Assembly (NCBI GenBank): GCA_013176395.1
Contig: JABMLP010000019.1
Coordinates: 868,001 to 932,000, forward strand
Source: Venturia oleaginea
Taxonomy: Eukaryota > Ascomycota > Dothideomycetes > Venturiales > Venturiaceae
Reading direction: 5' to 3'
DNA length: 64,000 nucleotides
The notes under the pieces are model-generated. The model saw only the letters and a list, made by a program, of their open reading frames with translations. It made no database searches and was not told where the DNA came from. Made by a program: the position numbers and the translations under genes. Position 1 is the stretch's first letter. Every line of letters begins with the position of its first letter. This document shows, piece by piece, positions 31,487 to 41,499 of the stretch.

Positions 31487-34400
31487 TCAGCTTCTATCTC
31501 TAGAAGGTATAACAGTCCTCAACCCAATCTGCCGAACAAACTCCAGATGCTTTGGTGCTGAAAGAGCCTTTGTAAGCCCGTCGGCCGGCATTTGATCTGT
31601 ACTTGTCCAAAGGACCTCAATCTGGCCTTTTTGAGCCTCTTGCCGGAGCCAAAAATGGTGAACGTCGACGTGTCGGAGCTTTGTCGTTAAGTTTGGCGTA
31701 GGTTTGTTAATGATGCCGACTGTCTGAATATTGTCGCATTTAATCTTGATGCCATGCTCTGGGTCAAAGTTGATCTGGTTGAAAAATCTTTGGAGGGCGA
31801 TTAACTCTTTTGATGCTGTAGAGAGTGAGAGAAGCTCCGCTTCGGTTGTCGATGTTGTGACCGAAGTTTGCTTAGATGATTTCCAAGCGATTGGACCTTG
31901 GAAAGCTGAGATGATGAATCCCTGAGTTGATTTCCGAGTTTGTTGGTCATCTGCGAATGAAGCATCACTCGAGGCGTCAATTACTGTCTCTCCTGGCGGA
32001 ATAAGACGACCATCGAAGAAAGGTCCAAGCCACTTTGTACCATTCAGGTAGCAAATGACCCGATCTGCCTCTCTTAGGTGCTCTGGAGATGGATTCATGC
32101 TGAATTGACTTAATACGCTAACTGCCTGCGCGATATCTGGCCGTGTAATGACAGCAGGGTGAATCAAAGAACCTATCCGCTCTTGAAATGCCATGGTCTG
32201 TTCCGGTGTGGCTATCTGATCGTACGGTTCAAGCGTGCGTCCCGAGAGTGGCGTTGTAGGTATCCTTGCGTGTTCTAGGTGGAATTTTGTAACTAGCTTC
32301 TCAATGTAGCTATCCTGACAGAGATGGAGAGTCTTTGCAGCTCGATCTCTCGTAATTCGGATATTGAGAAAACTGGATGTCGTTTTGAGGTCTCGTACGT
32401 TGTACTTCGAACCGATGCGGACCTTTAAGGCTTCAACCTCATGCCTAAGGTGCCTTGGTGCAACAATCAGGAAGTCGTCGACGTAGACGAAGATGAGAAT
32501 CAGGATTTGGCGATGTACAAATAGACATTGATCTTCTTCACACGGTTGGAAATCAAGTGTGGTTAGGAAAGTCGATAGCTCTCCGAACCAGAGCTTTGGA
32601 GACTTTTTCAGGCCGTAGAGAGCCTTAATAAGGCGGTATACTTGTCCTTTTACCTCAAATCCTGGGGGACATTCAATGAAGACCACTTCGTCGAGCCATA
32701 CGTTGATGAAAGCGTTGATTGCGTCCAGCTGGTCGCAATCGAGGTCGAAGTAGGCTATGAGGGCGCAAACAAGGCGAAATGTCCGATATGCCCCGGTTGC
32801 TGCATAGAAGTCTGCTCCTGTGATCCGCTGTAGGTCTCCACGCACGCAGATTCTGGCCTTGAATTTTATAAGGTATCCATCAGCATCAAATTTATACGAG
32901 AACACCCACTTCAGAGGGAGGACTTGGGCGCTGAGTGGTCTTCCCACTAGCTCAAGTGTCCCTTGAAGTTGTAGTGCCTCTATCTCAACCTTAGCAGCAG
33001 CAAGAAACTCTACGTGGTATGGATGTGACATCAATTCCTTCCAATTGCGTGGTTCCAGTGGCAGATCATCCCGATGTGCCCTCCGGGACATCATTGCAGC
33101 TGAGAATGCGTGGAAAATAGGGATATATGTCTCTGTTTGGGCCAATCTGGCGCAGTGTGCGGCCTCCCGGGTTTTGATGTCTATTCCAAGGTAACTGCGT
33201 GCCTTTTCTGTAGGCTTTCGAGTCCTTCCGGAGCGCGATGGCTGTGTGAAGGAATCCTTGAGATGTTTCTCTTTGCCGTCTTTCTCCTTACGCTTTCTTG
33301 TTGTGCGTGTTTGAGACGTGGATGACGTGGTCTGCGTTGCTGATGTATCCGCCGGCGTATTGGGTTGGGTTACACTTTGGATCGAATGCTCGTCTGATTC
33401 CGACTCGTAGTGCTCTTGTGACATAGGTGTGGTGCTAGGTGTTGGACAAGGAGCAGTGTCTACCTCCTTGTTCGTTGGTGCCTGTAGACTGCATCTGGAT
33501 TCCTGTGTCTGGGACGGGATTGGCTCATCGTCAAAGAGTGTGTCCAAAATGACTTGATTTGCCGTATCAGACTCCTCGAGTTGAGTCAATCGAATTGTAC
33601 GAGTTGCCTTTGAGACGTTGGCTGGTTGCTCTAGATCTTCAGAGGAGTATTTAGAAGCTTCGTCAATGATGGCGTCCCTAGTAGTAACAACCTCGTCTAG
33701 GAATGGAATCCAAATGACATAGATGTTGCTTGCCGATGGACCGATGTAGAATCCGATCTCAGCTCGTGGTTCGAACTTCTTGCTGCGCTCTTTGATATCC
33801 TTTTTGACGTAAGCGCGAGATCCTGGTATTCGTAAGGCTGCAAGGTTCGGTTTTCGACCGTAGAGGACTTCGTACGGTGATTTCCAGCCAGAACGGGCCA
33901 TTGGGGTTCGGTTGAGAATGTACACAGCTGATTTGACAAAATGCGGCCAAAGATGGTTAGGAAGACCTGCTTCCAGCATCAATTTCCGTGCTCTTTCGAC
34001 AATCACTCCCCCAGAGCGTTCGGCAGATCCATTTGGCTGCTTAGTACGCACTGGAGCCTTTTCAATCGAAATCCCCCTATTCCTTGCAAAGGCATCGAAC
34101 TCCGTCTGAAGCCCTGCTTCCGGATCTAGTCGGTAGACTCTTGTTGTATGTCCGAGGGTCTGCGTGATGTTGTATGCTTCCTCAAGGCAGAGAATAAGGT
34201 CTTCTTGCCGCTTTCGTGCAAGTGTCCAAGCCATGTGAAGTCCTGAGAACTGACAGTAGATATGGAACGTATACTGTTCGTTATTTAAGGCCTTCTCATT
34301 GTAAATAAGATCCATGTGAAGTACCTCGAATGGGTAAGAGCCTTGATGCATGGGATATCTGGAGATTTGTTGATGTGACCGGGCCAAAAGGCACTCCTTA

Positions 34401-35215
34401 CAACGAGGGTTCTCGTTAAGGCGGTCGTGTGCAGGAGAATGAGTGAATTTGACTCCGTCAACGGCAGTTGGAAGCTGTTTCAGGGCTGAAAAGCCAATAT
34501 GGCCCATTCTGCGATGCCATCGGTCAGATGTCGCCAGAGAGGTGTGTTGTTGGTGAGAATTCACCGCAGCAACGCTGATCTGGCGAAACTGTTGGATCGT
34601 GAGGCTGCTTGATAGACATATGTCTAAAGGACTTGGTTCGAGGACGTAAAATCCTTGATGTTTGAAAATGTAAGCAAAGATTGTCGAACGGTCGTTGAGG
34701 GAACGCATGGTCCTCGTTGCGCCGTCGAAATACACCCCCTTAGCTTCAAACTTATCGTACGAAGCCAAGTTGGCATGGAAACCTGGGATATAGGCAACAT
34801 CTTGCAGAGTGATAGTGCTTGTTCCTTCAGGGCTGTGGATAACGATTTCAACGGTGCCGTAACCCTTGATATGGCCTTCAGTGTCCCCAAACAGGCATGT
34901 CTCGCTGCTGGTCGTGTGCTTGGAGGTCTTGAACCGGGATATGTCATGGCAGAGGTGTGTATCTGAGCCGCTGTCAAGGATGAAGCTGTCGTGAAGGCGG
35001 TTTGATGACTGTTCAGCCATGCTAGCTACCTTGCGAGCTAAAGTATGTGAGATCTGGCGCTGCACAGAGAAGTACTGAGGCTTTCCAGTGGCAGTCTGCC
35101 CCAGATTGGCGCTGTTTGTTGCTGCTTGTGGCGTTTCGGACGCAACCGTCGTCGTGGTCGTCGAAATCCAATCAGGCGGTGTCAAAAGTATCCGAGCAAG
35201 GGCTTTTTGGATGAA
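31487..35215 (-). CDS. Copia Pol polyprotein (PR-INT-RT-RH)
   Basis: Open minus-strand frame of about 1240 codons with no early ATG, directly continuing the gag frame after one stop. Domains in order: aspartic protease (FILDSGSDTHLCHD); integrase zinc finger (WHRRMGHIG .. CKECLLARSH) and core (HMDLIYN, RLDPEAGL, NGSAERSGG); reverse transcriptase (WVFSYKFDADGYL, LDAINAFIN, YVDD near residue 901); RNase H (IDASSDASFADD, STTEAELLSLS, LRHVDVHHFWLR). These motifs and their order identify Ty1/copia. All catalytic acids I looked for are present. Pol is expected as a Gag-Pol fusion, either by reading through the stop at 35216-35218 or from an ancestral intact codon there. It makes the cDNA and integrates it. 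Confidence 0.93.
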   Translation of the reverse strand, partial: FIQKALARILLTPPDWISTTTTTVASETPQAATNSANLGQTATGKPQYFSVQRQISHTLARKVASMAEQSSNRLHDSFILDSGSDTHLCHDISRFKTSKHTTSSETCLFGDTEGHIKGYGTVEIVIHSPEGTSTITLQDVAYIPGFHANLASYDKFEAKGVYFDGATRTMRSLNDRSTIFAYIFKHQGFYVLEPSPLDICLSSSLTIQQFRQISVAAVNSHQQHTSLATSDRWHRRMGHIGFSALKQLPTAVDGVKFTHSPAHDRLNENPRCKECLLARSHQQISRYPMHQGSYPFEVLHMDLIYNEKALNNEQYTFHIYCQFSGLHMAWTLARKRQEDLILCLEEAYNITQTLGHTTRVYRLDPEAGLQTEFDAFARNRGISIEKAPVRTKQPNGSAERSGGVIVERARKLMLEAGLPNHLWPHFVKSAVYILNRTPMARSGWKSPYEVLYGRKPNLAALRIPGSRAYVKKDIKERSKKFEPRAEIGFYIGPSASNIYVIWIPFLDEVVTTRDAIIDEASKYSSEDLEQPANVSKATRTIRLTQLEESDTANQVILDTLFDDEPIPSQTQESRCSLQAPTNKEVDTAPCPTPSTTPMSQEHYESESDEHSIQSVTQPNTPADTSATQTTSSTSQTRTTRKRKEKDGKEKHLKDSFTQPSRSGRTRKPTEKARSYLGIDIKTREAAHCARLAQTETYIPIFHAFSAAMMSRRAHRDDLPLEPRNWKELMSHPYHVEFLAAAKVEIEALQLQGTLELVGRPLSAQVLPLKWVFSYKFDADGYLIKFKARICVRGDLQRITGADFYAATGAYRTFRLVCALIAYFDLDCDQLDAINAFINVWLDEVVFIECPPGFEVKGQVYRLIKALYGLKKSPKLWFGELSTFLTTLDFQPCEEDQCLFVHRQILILIFVYVDDFLIVAPRHLRHEVEALKVRIGSKYNVRDLKTTSSFLNIRITRDRAAKTLHLCQDSYIEKLVTKFHLEHARIPTTPLSGRTLEPYDQIATPEQTMAFQERIGSLIHPAVITRPDIAQAVSVLSQFSMNPSPEHLREADRVICYLNGTKWLGPFFDGRLIPPGETVIDASSDASFADDQQTRKSTQGFIISAFQGPIAWKSSKQTSVTTSTTEAELLSLSTASKELIALQRFFNQINFDPEHGIKIKCDNIQTVGIINKPTPNLTTKLRHVDVHHFWLRQEAQKGQIEVLWTSTDQMPADGLTKALSAPKHLEFVRQIGLRTVIPSRDRS

Positions 35216-36142
35216 TTAAATTTTGTTTGGGTTCTTGATAAGATCATTGGTAATCCGTTGCTTTGTCGTAGCGTCTTCAGTCCATCCTGGTCCTCTCTTT
35301 GTATTGTTGAGATATGGACAGTCCACGTACCGCTCGCTTTGACCGCACACACAAGTATACGACCTGTTTTGATCTGATCTGCGTTCTGACTGACTGGGAT
35401 TGTTGTATGTAGCTTGTCCTGGCCCAAGAACTGCTTGTGCTGACCGTACATTGTCGTTTATAATTGATCGGGTCATGTTTGCTGTCAACTCATACATCTC
35501 CACCAGTTTCTTGAGGGATGATGTGGACTTGGTCGTGGCTCCTAGATGCTCTGATAGAGTCTGAGTGACCATAGCTTGAGTGAACTCCGGATTCGATGCC
35601 TTTGATGCCTTAATGAAGTCCTTGCAAAGTCGTTTCTCCGTTAACACTGTGCCGTCGATCCGTTTGGCCATATCCAGCAGCTTGAGCCATCGATGAAGCC
35701 AGATTGTGACATTCTGGGCCTTGGTGCCTCTGATAAGCCGTGCGTGCTCGTCCATGGCGTCTGTTTCCCGTTGATCGTCGTTGATGGCGACTGCATCTCT
35801 GATAGCTGTCAAACGCTCGCGTGGTGACGGATCTAAGTCCAGGATATGCATCTGATATCCAGAGGAGATCGTCGTGGCGATTTGCGTCGAAACTTTGAGC
35901 AATTGTTCCTTCAAGCGTTCATTTTGAGCCACTTTAAGCTTAAACACAACGTCCCAGCCTGCTGGCTGATTGACCGGAAGCGGTATCTCATCAGGTACTT
36001 CATCTTCCCTGTCTGGATCGCAGTACTTCCAAAGGCCGAAGCTTTGTGCAAATGTCTTGATAGAACGGAACCAATCGTCGTAGTCTGAAGGCTTCTCGAG
36101 AGTGTACATAACGCTTGCCATAGCGGAAATGATCGCTGCCAA
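35216..36142 (-). CDS. Copia Gag-like protein
   Basis: 308 residues from the ATG at 36142, 73 nt inside the 5' LTR. Helical capsid-like body (for example TIWLHRWLKLLDMAKRIDGT) followed by a Cys-containing tail, YTCVCGQSERYVDCPYLN. This may be a diverged zinc knuckle, since it lacks the His of the standard CCHC form. It ends NPNKI-TAA and the next codons stay in the same frame as Pol. Gag would form the particle that packages element RNA. Boundaries rest on the clear ATG and stop. Confidence 0.85.
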   Translation of the reverse strand: MAAIISAMASVMYTLEKPSDYDDWFRSIKTFAQSFGLWKYCDPDREDEVPDEIPLPVNQPAGWDVVFKLKVAQNERLKEQLLKVSTQIATTISSGYQMHILDLDPSPRERLTAIRDAVAINDDQRETDAMDEHARLIRGTKAQNVTIWLHRWLKLLDMAKRIDGTVLTEKRLCKDFIKASKASNPEFTQAMVTQTLSEHLGATTKSTSSLKKLVEMYELTANMTRSIINDNVRSAQAVLGPGQATYNNPSQSERRSDQNRSYTCVCGQSERYVDCPYLNNTKRGPGWTEDATTKQRITNDLIKNPNKI

Positions 36143-36198
36143 TGCGTATAAAGCGAAGTAAAGGTCGGAGGTAAAGAAGTTAGAATTACTTAAGTAGT

Positions 36199-36215
36199 GT
36201 GACCGGGCTCATAAC
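36199..36215 (-). promoter_or_regulatory. Candidate primer-binding site (half tRNA-iMet)
   Basis: Next to the 5' LTR the plus strand reads GTGACCGGGCTCATAAC. GGGCTCATAAC equals the anticodon stem-loop of initiator Met tRNA, so the element RNA could pair with the 3' end of a 5' tRNA half, as known for Drosophila copia. Match is about 11 nt by eye. Confidence 0.5.
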
Positions 36216-36400
36216 TGTTGCAGTAAGGGTTGCAAGGTGATGTAAACATGTATGATGTCTATCATTGTGTATTGTATTGTTCTATGTTCAGCCGTAGAGC
36301 TGATGTTTACATATGATGTGTGTACTCTAGCAGGAGCTATTGTGATAAAGGAAGTAAGAACGGTATAGCTCAAGTGTGCCTTCTGTACCAGGATGTGACA
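36216..36400 (-). repeat. 5' LTR of copia element
   Basis: 185 bp, same ends as the LTR at 31221. Followed by the target duplication GGGTG at 36401-36405. Transcription of the element would begin in this copy and run leftwards. Confidence 0.93.
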
Positions 36401-36432
36401 GGGTGTCAGCCCGTTCATGCACAGCACTTGTA

Positions 36433-36973
36433 TCCCAGACTCTAGGTGTGGCTGCCGTGAAGGGATGCAGACCGTAGGCCATATCCTCCTGGAATGCCGC
36501 AAGTTCCGGGACATCCGGAGAGACGAGTTAGGCCGCTTCCCAGGACGAAACAACCTCCGGAATATCTTGACTACGCATAAGTTAGCCACAAAAGCTATTA
36601 GATTTATGGAACAGACGCGGGTCCTTGGGCATAGTGGGATCGAAAACGCGCAGACGACGCTGAGCATTGAGGGGAGACTGTAGGTAGACGGAAAGCGAAA
36701 CATGAGGCATTGCCTCTCGGAATCTAGATAGCACAGATATACTGGTAGAATAACCGACATTTACAAGAGCCATTGGGCATTTGGAAATAGTGGTTGTGGG
36801 AAAAGAAGGGGGAACGAGGGGATAGCTGGTCTTGTTTTGGTAAGCAGGGCGAAGTGGGACGTGGTAGATCATATCACGTGTCGGCTGTCTGATGAAGTCC
36901 CCCTAACCGGGCATAGCTACGTGATTAAGCGGCTGCAACCGAGTAGGATAAAATCAATCAATCTATCAATCTA
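36433..36973 (+). mobile_element. Tad1-like LINE 3' end (5' truncated or interrupted)
   Basis: The frame at 36433-36683 reads CGCREGMQTVGHILLECRKF, the Cys/His motif at the C-terminus of Tad1-like LINE ORF2 proteins, and ends EGRL. A 3' untranslated region of about 270 bp follows, then a tail of ATCA-type repeats near 36952-36973. The untranslated region is about 85 percent similar by eye to that of the LINE ending at 40707. The Tc1 element sits inside this coding end, at a TA. Confidence 0.75.
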
Positions 36974-38734
36974 CGTTTACAATACAGCAACTTAGAGACA
37001 CCGAAAAATGATCTCCTGTTAGTCTCCTGATAGTTAACAGTAGTCTAACAGTAGTAGAATCTCAAGCTGTGGTATCTCAATTCTCAAGGTTCAAGTGGCA
37101 GTGGAATCAATCTACTTTACTAACTTTGACGTGATCGTTTGCGCGCTGGCTCATTCCTTCTTTGTATATGTGGTAACGGGTTCCCTCAGCTTGTACACGC
37201 GTACTAACATGTAGAAGGTTGAGTCCCATCTCGTAGCGACATCTTGTATGCATCTAATGATTCGGAGGGTAGTGTTATTGGCGGGGCGGATCGTGTGGTA
37301 CCAAGCAGTCTGGATCCCAACGAAGGTAAGGAATCGTCCCTCGCTCGAATTGATGAATATAGCGATTTGACGGGTCTTTGCGAAAGTATATGGTAGCTAC
37401 GACGGATCTTAGCAATAATGGACTAACGGGTGACTATTAGGAGGTTTACACCGCGTTGAGCATTGCCAACGATTTCACCCCTTGCCAAAGCCATAGCCAT
37501 CTTCTCCTCTTCCTCCAACCATCAACATTGGCTACATTGGCCACTTTCAAGCGCCAGATTTGAAAACTGAGCCAATGCATTCAACCTCTCGTACAAGCCC
37601 TCGATCCGTGTCGTTTACAACAAGTTTGTGACCTTAGTGTTCCTCAAGACCATTCCTCTTCTTAACTTCTATTCTTCGCTTCTCTCTCTTTCATATCTCC
37701 CTTTCTCTCTCTACTCTTCTTCCTTTCCCCCTTCTGTCAGTCTCTTTGATCTTGCTTTCCTTTACTCCACTTTTGTTGAATCTGTGCACAACGAGGTAAA
37801 TTGATGACTGCATGAGGCCTCAACTGAGGAGATTGAGGCCTTATTATATTCACAATTGAATATACTAATAACATAGGAGTAAGGAGTAAATGACGACGTG
37901 TAAACTAGGTTATTACCTAAAGCGTAACGTGTAAACCGGCCAAAGCGTTACACAACTCAACAACTTTCCCGCGTCTAATGGAGACACTACTCGTAATGCT
38001 CAAGATGCCGGCATCGAACTATTACTTGTTATCGATAAATTTATTATCACATCAAGTAAAGAGTCTTGAGTATCGACCTAATGATTAAGCTCCCGAGTAC
38101 TGTCAGCCCACATACATCGCATATCATGACAATCGTATACATCAAATTACACCTGCATACATCGCCTTTGATATGACAATCACGTACATCTCGGAATAAT
38201 AATTTGCCGTACGTGCTTATCGTTGGTTAGGCCCTTGTTCCAACAGAGTCAAAGGAGTGGTGGTGTTGGTTCTTTGAGCTTCTTCAGCCGCGCCTTTTTA
38301 AGCTATACACCACAATTGAGGCTCAAGAAGCTGAAGATCACATTCGTGTCAAAAGATAGATGAAGCAGACTGAAGTCTGAATTGATGTGTGGGCTATCCG
38401 CGTATTTATACAATTGAGACTCGCATTCGAGCTAGTACAAATGAGGATAGAATGAAATGAGTTTATTTGACAGCTGGGTCCTCAAGCGCTATAGAGAGAT
38501 AGGCAAAGCCTAGATAAAGGCCCAAGGGTCTAGCCCGTGACAACGAGTAGAGCTAGGACGACTCGGCGGGAAGCGAATAATCTAGCGGAGAATAGGTGAG
38601 TATATTCTACTATCTGCTGTATAGCCCGGGATAATAGGCACGAAAGAGTATTCTCTTTAGAATTATCCTAATTAGGAAGTACATTATCCCGCTTATAATC
38701 CCGCTTTTAAACCTCTACCCCTTTAGATCTTAAG
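36974..38734. other. AT-rich gene-free stretch in repeat island
   Basis: About 1.8 kb without a convincing frame. Near 38270-38350 CTTTGAGCTTCTTCAGCC and GGCTCAAGAAGCTGAAG are imperfect inverted copies. TGTAAC-like ends around 37880-37960 hint at an old LTR fragment, but no second end was found. Confidence 0.4.
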
Positions 38735-38830
38735 CCTTCCTCCATAGCAAAACAGCACACACAGCGAGAACTCAATTTTTGGAATTTACAGAATTATCAT
38801 CTAAAGATCATCAAAACACCTCTGCCAGTG

Positions 38831-39525
38831 TGTTACGGGGAACTCGTTTCTCAACACAGTTGATTATGTCAAGACCTTCTTGACACCTGTGTTCTCTTGT
38901 TCTGGTCCGCGGGTTTGGGGTAAGGGCAATATCAGTCTGGAAGTACTTACCTTAAGTACCTTTCCTTGCTCAGGTTCTTTGGAGGCTCACTAGATCCTAG
39001 CCGTCCGATTTATCTCCCAATTCAATTGTCGTCTAACCGATTTGATCCTCAGATCAATCCTGAACGCTTGTCGGTTAGTATGAAGGTTGGGGGTGGGCTT
39101 GCTTCGTGTGCATATGACTTGTGCTTGATTGTATCTAAGTAAAAGGTCGTTACTGTAGTAGGTTGAAGAAGCTCCTATGTGAGAAACATAACATGAGATA
39201 ACCACGAAGAGAGAAAGGAAAGTCCGTCCAACGTCCTCCCTACATACCCTTCTGGTTCTGGGTGCCAAGGTGTATTCCCACACCTCTTGGCTCTTCCCAC
39301 ACTTCCCACACTGTGGGCAATGCCAAGTGCTGTGGGAACTGTGGGAATATCACGTGACTCCTGCACGTACTATTCTCTCTTAGGACTGACCTGGTTGCAC
39401 CAATCCCCTCTTGTGCGCCCAACGGATTCCACTCCACATCAGTCCTAACAACAACTTCTTGTTATCCAACCATCCTCTGCAAGTCCCGTTGTCCCTGCTC
39501 TTCGGTCTTGAGGTGATCTGTAACA
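38831..39525. mobile_element. Solo LTR with CAGTG target duplication
   Basis: 695 bp starting TGTTACGGGG and ending TGATCTGTAACA, so the ends are TGTTAC and GTAACA, a perfect 6-bp inverted pair. CAGTG precedes it at 38826-38830 and follows it at 39526-39530. No internal retroelement sequence remains, as expected after LTR-LTR recombination. Superfamily not determined (Gypsy more likely from length). It is inserted in the 5' part of the LINE. Confidence 0.88.
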
Positions 39526-39887
39526 CAGTGGCCGCTCCGGCCTCTAGAGGCCATCGCGCGTCCCTCAGCGTCGATGAGATACCTCTAGAGTCGCCGTCGC
39601 GGCCACGGCATAGCAAGCACACGAATACATGAGCAAGCTACACGAACGATGCGTCCACCAAAGACAACAGCAACCATCTAGTCACTATCTCCCGGCTAGT
39701 CCATCACCCCAGATGACACTGCAACGCTCCGAGTCGACGAGTCACCGCTAGAACGGCAATACCTTCAACACAACTCAAACACCAGACGCCCGGTGTGCAA
39801 CAATCGACACCACACACCACTGCAACGACTAGACAACCTCTCCCAACGTCTTGGCAAACCGTTCTGCTACAAGCTGTTGCCCAGAGC

Positions 39888-40100
39888 GTTGAGCCTCTCC
39901 CCAAACTGTTGCGTCCCAGTTATGGCATTGGCAAGAGTAGGTGCGCGACACAGTAAGTAGTAAGGACGCATAGAAGGAGCCTATTGGCGGCAAATCTCCT
40001 CCCTGTAAGCTAGCAGACGTAGCCTTGAGCCTCTCTCCAGCCTGTTGCGTCCCAGTTATGGCATTGGCAAGAGTAGGAGCGCGATATAGCAAGCAGGGAG
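39888..40100. repeat. Direct duplication inside the LINE
   Basis: CTGTTGCGTCCCAGTTATGG with following GCATTGGCAAGAGTAGG occurs at 39905 and again at 40042, an offset of 137 bp, with similar flanks (GTTGAGCCTCTC against CTTGAGCCTCTC). Ancient tandem duplication in the LINE 5' region. Confidence 0.75.
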
Positions 40101-40721
40101 AGCGACTAGCAGCAGGTAGGCTCCGACTATAAGACGGCAGGTCTATAGCACGATCGGCGCCATACAATACGGCAGCTACCAGACAGCCTCGTCTACGGGC
40201 ATACCCGGAGTATCACACTCAAGCAGCGAAATCACGACTACGATGGTTACTATTGTCTCCAGCATCACACAACCAAATACACTGTCGCATAGGAATCTGG
40301 TGTAAGGCAACTTTCACAAGCAGAAACATACTTAGGGAACCCATTGGCCTTGAGGGATAAGGCGAAACAGATAGACAAAGCTGAGCACCAGAGAGAGACT
40401 GTAGGTAGAAGGATAGCGAAACACGAAGCATTGCCTCTTGAGTCTACATAGCACAGATATACTAGCAGAGTAGCCAGTATCTACAAGAGCCCGCGGGCAT
40501 TTGGAGATACTGGTTAGGGGAAAGGGGGAGGACCGAGGGGACAGCTGGTCTTGTTTCAGTGAACGGGGCGAAGTGGGGCGCGGTGGATTATATAATCTAT
40601 CACGTGTCGGCTGTCTGATGAAGTCCTCCTAACCGGACATAGCTGCGTGATTAAGCGGCTGCAACCGAGTAGGATAAAATCAATCAATCAATCAATCAAT
40701 CAATCAACCTTCCTCCATAGC

Positions 40722-41480
40722 CTTATATAAACCCTACTTCCGCCCTTCCGCTTAATGCGAGGGCGAATATAATAAGGACAAGAAAGCTCGCCGCGGGAGT
40801 TCCTAAGGTCTGTAGACTACTTGGCATCCGCCGGCCTTAGACGGTAAATGTTAGGCGTGCGGTTGTATGGTCTACCTGGTAGTACTATTATACGCGAATA
40901 TATCCGAAAGTACTTAGGCATATGCCTACGCCTATTCCCGGGCTTATATTTATACCTAATAACGTGCCTGTACATATGCGTTTGGCTGGTAGAGTCTCGG
41001 CGACGAAGTTGGTGTATCTTCCGGAAGCTGGTTGAGGACGTGTATTCTTCTTCGACTTCATGATACTTCGCCAGGGCGATGAGTTTGTTGGGGAACGCGT
41101 TGCGATGATGGGACGAATGGCGAAGTTGAGGCTTGCGGCGCCGTTCGCGTTCGTGATGGAAGCTAGGACAACCTTCTGGAACTCAGCAGCGTTGAGGAGC
41201 TATGCTATTTCGGAATCCATCTCTATAAGAGGCAGAAGTTCTCTGCGGTAGCTTGCTCGTGGTCGTTAGCGACATCCATATAGTAGTGTGAGATATCGCG
41301 AGCGTCTTGAAGGTCTTAGTTGTAGGAGTCTGTGTCAACGGGCGCATTGTCAGAGGGTGGCTCGACGAAGTCGCCGATGCCGCCGTCGTCCGATCAGTAT
41401 CTCGTGTTAGTTGTCATTTTCGTGGTAGGAGTGGTTCCGTCATCTATCGCGAATGGTGGAGCTCTTCGTCCGACACCCTC
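40722..41480. other. Gene-free stretch beyond the LINE
   Basis: Continues the sequence interrupted by the LINE (…TTAAG joined to CCTTCCTCCATAGCCTTATA). Only short frames; no domain seen. Confidence 0.45.
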
Positions 41481-41499
41481 CACAAACACCATAAATGTC

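Larger units (their letters stand above)
31221..36400 (-). mobile_element. Ty1/copia LTR retrotransposon, near full length
   Basis: Two 185-bp LTRs (31221-31405, 36216-36400) in direct orientation flank gag and pol read on the minus strand. The 5-bp target duplication GGGTG sits at 31216-31220 and 36401-36405. A run of pyrimidines beside the left LTR (CCCCCCCCCAGA at about 31406) is the polypurine tract on the element strand. Gene order protease, integrase, reverse transcriptase, RNase H is that of copia. The LTRs differ at one position that I could see. The host site is the right TIR of a Tc1 element. Confidence 0.95.
29964..36430 (+). mobile_element. Tc1-like transposon, split by a copia insertion
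   Basis: Left end CAAGTGCTGTGCATGAACGG at 29964 after TA (29962-29963). Its reverse complement ends at 36430 and is followed by TA (36431-36432). The right TIR was cut by an LTR retrotransposon: 31157-31220 holds its inner part (ending with a run of G) and 36401-36430 its outer part. With the insert removed the element is about 1.28 kb with TIRs of roughly 75 bp, typical for Tc1. It carries one transposase gene (30086-31156), which is broken. The inner TIR block CATGAAGCTAGCAAAAT is visible on both sides. Confidence 0.9.
38749..40707 (+). mobile_element. Internally deleted Tad1-like LINE with 14-bp target duplication
   Basis: The 14-mer CCTTCCTCCATAGC occurs at 38735-38748 and again at 40708-40721. 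Between them lies a segment beginning AAAACAGCACACACAGCGAG and ending in a (TCAA)n tail, the expected form of a target-primed insertion. Taking out the solo LTR leaves about 1.26 kb, far shorter than a full LINE. It keeps a 5' part and the 3' end but no reverse transcriptase, so it is a deletion derivative that would need another copy's enzyme. The 3' region matches the LINE end at 36433-36973. Confidence 0.82.

Noticed and set aside
36974..38734. Old LTR fragment near 37880-37960
   Set aside because: TGTAAC-like words occur but no paired end or target duplication could be found.
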